Positions 45,513 to 51,975 of a DNA stretch of 51,975 nucleotides are shown piece after piece. How positions within the stretch are numbered: the stretch's first letter is position 1; every line of letters begins with the position of its first letter. The notes under the pieces were generated by a model. The model did no database searches. It was not told the DNA's origin and saw only the letters and a program-made list of their open reading frames with translations. A program made the translations under genes and the position numbers. This stretch comes from Gnetum montanum (taxonomy: Eukaryota > Streptophyta > Gnetopsida > Gnetales > Gnetaceae), in contig MNCI01004648.1 of NCBI GenBank assembly GCA_015680685.1, positions 268,676 to 320,650 on the forward strand, written 5' to 3'.

Positions 45513-46920
45513 TTGGAAGAACTTGACTATGCTGATGTTCCTGGGCAAGCTATTCTTCATGCTGTCGTCATGAAGCAAAGACTATTTCATTTAACACTAG
45601 GCGCTTCAGTTTTCTTGGGAGACTCAGAAATGCTGCAAATTATAACAAGGGAATGCTCAAGGAATCTCGTTTTTTTGGGGATATTTGCAAGATGTACTCT
45701 GTTTTGCGTTGGCCTTTTGATCTCTATAATCTTAAATGCAAAAGCTCTGCAGACAATGATGCTTTCTACACAAACGTTAGACATGAACATTTCTAGAAAG
45801 CCTCTTTTTCATCTAGAATTGATAATAATGAGACACAAGCTCAAGGATGTGCAATACCCATCTTTCCTAAAAATGAAAGATCAAGTTGATGCTCAGGTAG
45901 AGTTTGCCCATAGAAGTAATCAAGCAAAAAGAGCAAGCATCACTGAACTTTCATCTGAAGCTAAAAGAAAACATCATAAATTATATTGTTGTTCGTATTC
46001 TTTCCATTATTCAAGTTTTCCTAGAGCAGATTCATTGTACATGCCATCCATAACTGAAAACAGAGAACACGGATTCAGACATTTGGATCCGGACAATACA
46101 GAGAACATGGATTCAGAAATTTGGATCGGGACAACATTTTTACACGCACACTCGATTAGAAAATATTTCTAAAGTGTGTAGGCTTATTATCTCAGAAATT
46201 TAGGAAGATGCTTTATGTACAATCAGATGAAATATACATTAAATGAAAGGATTTCCAACTCCCGTTTGAGGCAGCATGCAGTGTACATTGTAGTAATTAC
46301 AAAGAGAGTGCATGGAGTCAAGAAAGCTTTCGTAGATTTAAGCTCCTGAAGAAGGAGGAATTTGAAGAGGAAACAGGTCGTCCTTTTCAAGAACAAATGT
46401 TGAATTTCAGCCAGCTGGTTTTACGAAGGTCGATGCACATTCTTCTGGAAAAAACTTAGGAATTCACAGATCTCCTATTTCATCCAACAGGACAGACAAC
46501 GAGACAACTTACAATCAGTTTGAGAAGAGTTTAATGTCTCTAGATTCACAGAAACCAAATCCTCGTAAAAGGATACTCTGTACCCAGGATATTTATGCAC
46601 AGATTACTACATCCGAAACCAGTAAATCATCGGTAAATGAAGCACATTCTACTTGGGAGATCTTACTAAGAATGTGGTTACGGCGTTGGATGCACTCCGA
46701 CGACTCAACGATGGCAGAGAATTCTGGTGGCAAATATGATTCAATGTTGGAATTCCACCATGAACAGTCAAATGATAAAATACCACTCACGCTGTGTGGA
46801 ACGTTCAGCAAAAATAAGAAACAAAAAATTGAATTATCCTCTGTGAATCCTTTTCAAAAGTGTAAATTTGTGAAACAGTATTTCACTTTAGGTAGACCAG
46901 CAACCCAGCAACACAACTTG
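45513..46920 (+). pseudogene. Frame-broken coding-like sequence, unrecognised protein
   Basis: Protein-like sequence runs through three plus-strand frames without introns being needed. 45565-45800 reads SFNTRRFSFLGRLRNAANY, ESRFFGDICKMYSVLRWPF and SADNDAFYTNVRHEHF; 45885-46150 reads DAQVEFAHRSNQAKRASITE; 46250-46450 reads ESFRRFKLLKKEEFEEETG; 46366-46920 reads SPISSNRTDNETTYNQFEKS, PNPRKRILCTQDIYAQITTS and WEILLRMWLRRWMHSDDST. Codon content is balanced and unlike the surrounding retroelements. A 38-bp duplication lies at 46061-46136. I recognise no domain. It may be a processed pseudogene, or exons of a gene whose frames change at introns I could not place. Confidence 0.4.
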
Positions 46921-46978
46921 TGTGCAGCTGATAGCGACGCAACACTCACTCCAACCGCAATATGCCCATTATCCATCC

Positions 46979-47143
46979 ATCATGATAATAACCATTCGCC
47001 TCGGCCTCCTCCTCCTCCTCCTCCTCCTCTGCGCGCAACAGAATTCTGCAGATTGCAGCAATGATTTTTTGCCAGCACGCCCCATGAAACAACCCGCAAA
47101 TTCGTGCAAAAACAAGAAAAAAAGGGAGAAAATCCATTGCTGA
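46979..47143 (+). CDS. Small ORF with signal-peptide-like start in a CpG-richer patch
   Basis: Reading from ATG 46982 (two codons of an upstream frame precede it), MIITIRLGLLLLLLLLCAQQ forms a hydrophobic leader ending near a QQNSA cleavage-like site. A short tail with three cysteines follows and the frame stops at TGA 47141. The leucine run comes from a CTC microsatellite (46995-47030). The patch 46.9-47.23 kb is richer in CpG than its surroundings, as first exons can be. It could be the first exon of a secreted or receptor protein, a tiny secreted peptide, or chance. Confidence 0.2.
   Translation: MMIITIRLGLLLLLLLLCAQQNSADCSNDFLPARPMKQPANSCKNKKKREKIHC
46995..47030. repeat. CTC microsatellite
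   Basis: Imperfect CCT/CTC repeats, ending TCCTCTGCG. They produce poly-Leu, poly-Pro and poly-Glu frames on the two strands. Confidence 0.9.
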
Positions 47144-47339
47144 TACTGTCCATGCCACAAGTCCAAGTTTCCGGAGCGGCATCGACGGCATCGAAGACGG
47201 AGGAGGCGGAACGCGGCAGACCATAAAACCCTCGTCCTGATACTTGTGGGTTACGAATACGATTAATTTTCAAATTAAAAATTTCTTTAACCCTTGTCCA
47301 AAAATATAATATGAAAAAAATAATTAATATGGGCATAAG

Positions 47340-49167
47340 GTTACAATATAAGTTTTGACCACTATATATATATATATGTATATAAAGGAAAGGGGAAAAA
47401 ACTTGTAAGAATTATTGAAGATTACTTGTAAAGAATGGCTTGCGAAATGCAATTGCTTTGTTTTAATCTTATGAGTTCTTTTCTTCTCCTTTTGTTTTAG
47501 TTGCTTAGCTAATGGTTTAGATAGTACCATGTTTGACATTTAATTTTGGGATTTTTTGATTGCTCTTATAGCTTTGTTTTCACATAATTCTAGACTTCTA
47601 TTTGGTTGCCATATAAGAGCTTATGTTATCTTTGAAAAGCATCTCGAACAATTTAATAGTAATGTCTTTAAGAAATTGCTTATTTGGGTCTAGAGGGTCT
47701 AGAAAATCTTTGATATTTTGAGATGACTTGAAATAGCTTCAATTTTTAAAGTCTTTTCCTTGATGTTTCAATCTTGAAATTGTTAAATCATTTTTGATAG
47801 CTCTATTATTTACAATTTTTGACAACTATTTAACTAGCCAAATAATAGCTTGTATTTTGTCATTTACAAAGCATTTTGGTAGTTTAAGAAGAGTGTTTTT
47901 TTACAAAATTGCTTGTTGATCTCAGAAGGTTTGGACAATTTGTAATATTTTAAATTAAATTGGAATAGCTTTATTTTGAAGTGTTTTCTCATCTTTAATT
48001 TATCTTGCTTAAATGTTTGAGATTTTACACAAATTTGCTTTTTTTTAAAAAAATCTATTAAATCTCTTTCTATTTCTAGTTTTCTTATGAATCTTTTTCT
48101 CTAGGGGAGATTAGGAGTAGATTTCTGCAGAACTGTATTTAGCATTTTGGTGAAATTATATTTATTTCAAGTAATGTACTATAGGAACTATATAGACTAA
48201 GTGACTTGATAAAATAATAATCTTTAATGACTCAATATTCAACAAGGTTAGTTGAATTTTTATTATAATAGCCAATTATAGTTTTATACAAAAAACCAAC
48301 TATTTCAACATTCATAACAGCAAACACACATTTACATTTAGTTGACTCTATTATGATTGAGTTTATCTGGAGGTATCTAGGCCTTGGTGTTGCTAAATAT
48401 CAACAAGTACCTAAACTCAAGTTTGAAGGAACATCTTCATTTCCTATGATCCTAGTCATGAGACTCAAAATAAACATTGGCGGTCCCAAATGGTTGCCAA
48501 CACCTATAAAAGCCAAAATTGAACACATTGAATAGGTTTCACAAAAAATTCTTCAACTAATACTTTTTTTTGGTTTCACACCTTTTGCAACCTTGATCAC
48601 TTGAGAACCTTTAGCATTTTGTGAGACTTTGGGAGCAAATTGACAACTATCTGGGCATTTGAAGACTCTCAATGTAGTACCATTGCAACAAAAAGTTAAG
48701 CACATTCTTTATTCCTTGGTAACCAATGTTGTAGATCCAAGCTGAAAACCAACAAGGAGTTTTGACGATTGAAGTTTTGAAGTATCTAGATCATGGGGTT
48801 GACTACAAAACACAACCTGCTAGCTTCAATAGGCTTCAAGCTTCATCCAAGCAACTCCCTATGCATTCAAGCACACAATTTGTTTGCATCTTTGAACTTT
48901 TTATTTTCAATATTTTATTGTTGTAATAAAGCTTGTAATTCATTTGTTATGCAAATTCATTTACAATTTATTTCTGTGCATTTTCTTAAAGTGAGTTTGG
49001 AACTTTCATTTAAATTGTTTACACTTTCTAAGTCCCTAGATGATTGATAAGAGAATACAGGGTGCCTTGAATCCTCTTTCTTGAAGACCCTTAGAATCTA
49101 AGGTTAGAGTGTTTAACCTAAAATTTTAGGTTTTCCAACAATCAAATTTTTTAGGCATTACAGTTTT
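47340..49167 (+). mobile_element. LTR-derived region E4
   Basis: It has a TA-rich TATA region at 47363-47385, a segment homologous to 24061-24500 (47411-47850), an internally duplicated ~210-bp degenerate unit (47605-47835 and 47837-48035), and a segment (48070-48508) that recurs inverted at the window end. A primer-site-like TGGCACTAGAAGGAGGGCC at 49168 may mark the LTR's end. Borders and target duplications were not found. Confidence 0.45.
48070..48508 (+). repeat. Inverted-repeat partner of 51573-51975
   Basis: Shared landmarks in the same order: TCTATTTCTAGTTTTCTT, GGGGAGATTAGGAGTAGATT, GAGTTTATCTGGAGGTATCT, GGCCTTGGTGTT and TTGGCGGTC. In the other copy they read on the minus strand. Confidence 0.8.
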
Positions 49168-49186
49168 TGGCACTAGAAGGAGGGCC
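49168..49186 (+). other. Primer-binding-site-like box
   Basis: TGGCACTAGAAGGAGGGCC begins with TGG and lies shortly after a CATTACA end. The tRNA is not identified. A gag remnant lies 1.7 kb downstream. Confidence 0.35.
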
Positions 49187-49299
49187 TCCACCCAAACTCT
49201 TCGCCAAATCTAAGTTGCCCTTTCAAAAATAAGTTTTTGTAATTTTTTAAAACTTAAAATTCATACCAGAAATTTCTGCCAAGAAAGACCAACATTGCT

Positions 49300-49745
49300 A
49301 TCCATTTTTTTGCAACCAATACCTAGTGTATTAGTTGTAGGTGATTTGGGTGTTCCCAAAATTTTCATAGTAGTTGCTAGATTTTCCAAAGCCAACATGG
49401 TTCCCAGTAAAACCTGCTACTTTTCCTTACTGAAACATATCTTTGGGTGTTCCAAAAGGTAGCGTAGCATTGCTTCAACTACCCAATCCCCTTGCTGTGA
49501 AATTTTGTAGGTAAAGCCAATGTGGTTCTCTTTAAGACCCCAGTGTAGTATTGGAAAAATCAACATTTTACATTTACCTTTTTAAAACTAGCGCACCTTT
49601 TTAGGAGTAGGTATTCTCAACATCATTTTGTTGGGCAAGGTAATTAATTTCTTAACCCCCGCTCTAGCATAGCTTTTGCTAGCAAAGCCAACGTAGTTGG
49701 TTTTACCAACGTTAAAATTGTCACATTTTCCTAAGTGCAGTGCAT
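49300..49745. repeat. CAAAGCCAACATGGTT motif array
   Basis: Variants CAAAGCCAACATGGTT, AAAGCCAATGTGGTT and CAAAGCCAACGTAGTT recur among other short phrases. The same motif recurs at 44.69-44.89 kb. Confidence 0.5.
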
Positions 49746-50339
49746 ACCACTACCACTACAACTTGCACGATACTTGCAATTGCAGTTCCAACCATTTTAA
49801 CCAAAAGCATTTACATCTTGGGTAATTCCACTTGTTGGAATTTTTTAAATTAATTTATTTTAAAAAATTGTTATTCAACCAAAATTAAAATCATTTCCAA
49901 TGTCTTTCAACTAGTCAATAGTTTTGCTCATTAATTTGACAAACATGGCATCAAACGAAGACGCAGTGAGGCCTATGTCTCGAAAGACCCAGTAGTGACT
50001 AAGTGTAGATAATCACTTAGACAAAGAGGTCGAAGCCTAGATTTTGCCATGATAGATGAAAATTACTATCCAAGCTACCTTGCTCATTTCACATGTGGAA
50101 GCCAAATCCAAACGTGAGTATGACCTAATTCACTGCAACAGGAAGGAGTATGTTCCTTTCCATTGTAGTGAAAATATTCCTTCCTCATATGACAAAATGC
50201 TTTAAGTAATGCTTACAAATGCATACTATCTCAATTGATTGAGATAAATGAGCCAAGAAAGGAGTTGAGCTCAAAGGATCATTATGAAAAGCATGATGAA
50301 TTTAATGTTGAATCCAAACTTGACAACTTCTTATAAAGC

Positions 50340-51480
50340 CTCTTCTAATAGTTGACTTCCCAAGCCATCACACCCATTTCAGCCTCTCCCACTGCTTCCA
50401 TAGGGTAAGTACCTCAATCCTTGCCTACCGTCTACTATACCATGCTTGGGCCAACACTTGTCATAGTGGCCCACTAGGCATAATCAATGCCCCAATGAAC
50501 TCCTCTCTTCTTTTCTATGTCTTTTGCCATGTAGCCTTGATTGAAATGACCATCACCTATAGTCTTAACCACTATCATCCGTTCTCCATGCTGGTGGAAC
50601 CAACAATGGAACTTCAAGTGATTCAAGGGTCACATACACCATTTGTCCCCTTTGTTCCATAAGTGTTAGCACAAACATCCTTCTCATTGTTTAGTCCTCT
50701 TGTGATAGTGATACCCCAACCTCTCCCCTTTGTTCCACCATCCATTGTGAGGCCATAGGCTCCCAATTGACATTGCAACCTTATGTACAAACATCACAAC
50801 CTATGACAGTGCCTCAAGGCTTGGTTTAGGCTTTTCAAATGATCCAAGATCTTATGGAAGAGTTACATAAGTTTAAAGCTTCAACTATCCAGATAGTTAA
50901 GATTATGGATCTCTATCAAGATGATCCTATTAGTTTTGCTATCCCACAAATAACTCTTCACCCAGGCATTCCCATACCATAATTTACCAAATATAATAGT
51001 GAGGGTGATCCCAATGCTCACCTCATCACCTTTCTCTTCAAGTGCCTATTGCTGCAAGCTTGTCTTCATACTATAATGAGGATATTCCCTATGTCTCTTA
51101 CTGGGAAGGCATTAGATTGGTACTATGCGTTGCCTTGAGGATTTATATCCTTACTTGAAGACTTGATCTCACAATTTGTAAGCTATTTCAAGTACACATT
51201 GAAACTAGAAACCACCTTGGACCAATTGATGAAAATCAAATAGGACTCCTTTGAACTAGTTCAAAAGTTCATTTAAAGGTGGAATGCTCTTCTAAATGAG
51301 ATTCCCAAATCCATAACCAAAATCTACCTTTTGGCCATCTTCAAGGGGATGGTCAATGACTTTATCAAGTCTAAACTTTGTTACCTAGATCCGTGGTCAC
51401 TTAGCCAAGCCTTCTCCTAGACAAAAAACATAAAGGATGCTACCAAGGTTACCCATGATCCCACCTATGTGGCATACAAA
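50340..51480 (+). pseudogene. Ty3-type gag remnant, third family
   Basis: A proline/serine-rich lead (50340-50850) is followed by YNSEGDPNAHLITFLFKC, FPMSLTGKALDWYYALP, FISLLEDLISQFVSYFK, DSFELVQKFI and a RWNALLNEIP block. This is the standard retrotransposon gag order. Single stops interrupt it at several points, mostly one-base changes from CAA/CAG/CGA. It differs from the X1/X2 gag, so it belongs to another family, perhaps E4 upstream. Confidence 0.65.
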
Positions 51481-51572
51481 AACTAGCATACGTAAAAGGA
51501 CAAGGAGAAGGGAAGGCAAAGCCATGTAGCTATGGCCACTATGGCCAAAGACAACAAAACAACACAAGGGCC

Positions 51573-51975
51573 TTGTTGGCGACCGTTTGGGACACGACCG
51601 CCAACGAGTGTCCTCGAATAGGATTTAGGTGCCTGCTGGTCTCTGGTAACACCAAGGCCCAGATACCTCCAAATAAACTCAGTAGTTAATGTGAGTATGT
51701 GTATGTGCTGTTGCGGCATGTGGTTGTGTGAAATGTAATGATTGCGTTGTGTGTAAACTACAAATGACTTACTTTAAAGAGATTCAGCCAACTTTGCCAA
51801 GTACTGTGAGTTGTTGAAAGTTTCCTATTTTGTTCAACTACCTAGTCTATGCGGTTCTTATAATACCTACTTGTAACAAATAAAATTTTGTTAAAACATT
51901 TGAGCACAACTCTGCAAATCTACTCCTAATTTTCCCCAGAGAAAGAGATAGTTCCACAAGAAAACTAGAAATAGA
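51573..51975 (-). repeat. LTR-like segment, inverted copy of 48070-48508
   Basis: It reads on the minus strand and runs off the window. It includes a small stem GTTGGCG/CGCCAAC at 51577-51606. It abuts the gag remnant, so it is probably a separate insertion or the end of another element. Confidence 0.7.

Noticed and set aside
46946-47336. Minus-strand frames with poly-Glu or poly-Gly runs
   Set aside because: Shadows of the CTC microsatellite in other frames.
1-51975. CRISPR arrays, bacterial operons, rRNA and tRNA genes
   Set aside because: None seen; the tandem repeats lack regular unique spacers, and the only tRNA-like sequences are primer sites beside LTRs.

Overview
The window looks like repeat-dense plant nuclear DNA, most likely from a gymnosperm or another plant with a very large genome. 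It has low gene density, a 10.8-kb intron filled with retroelements, many decayed LINE and LTR elements, an endogenous pararetrovirus and plant-type tRNA-Asp primer sites. The organism assignment is inference. Two N gaps (5947-6525 and 35012-35033) lie beside homopolymer runs.

One host gene is clear: the 3' part of a plus-strand gene for a membrane-anchored RING E3 ligase of the plant APD type. Six exons run between 8504 and 20540, and all internal junctions obey GT-AG and keep phase. Exons 3 and 4 are separated by a 10.8-kb intron holding two antisense LINE copies. The N-terminal exons were not found. A second coding-like stretch at 45.5-46.9 kb is frame-broken and unrecognised. A CpG-richer patch at 46.9-47.2 kb has a short ORF with a signal-peptide-like start.

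Layout. 1-1196: 3' end of a GC-rich LINE (+) with poly(A). 1197-1385: LTR fragment. 3.6-8.1 kb: same-orientation (-) mosaic of caulimovirid coat protein and RT/RNase H pieces alternating with LINE pieces. 8.5-20.5 kb: the RING gene with LINEs at 9.2-12.85 and 16.5-18.6 kb. 20.9-27.5 kb: decayed Ty3-type LTR element with tandem arrays in its upstream region, a degenerate tRNA-Asp primer site, gag and protease remnants. 29.2-31.9 kb: possible long LTR. 32.16-38.32 kb: gag-only LTR element (+) with GTTGT target duplications, its 3' LTR interrupted by a solo LTR. 38.49-44.43 kb: related element (-) with CATTG target duplications, a better preserved gag and a second ORF but no polymerase. 44.4-51.98 kb: LTR-derived arrays, the coding-like remnant, another gag remnant and a ~430-bp inverted repeat pair reaching the window end.

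The most unusual system is the LINE family. Five copies here can be compared. They indicate that, downstream of the RT and zinc-binding domains, the element carries about 1.3 kb of further coding sequence: a conserved block, a proline/poly-G region, an E/R/Q-rich coiled coil and a terminal block, followed by poly(A). The second notable theme is that LTR upstream regions here carry arrays of short motifs, including GATATC-centred palindromes.
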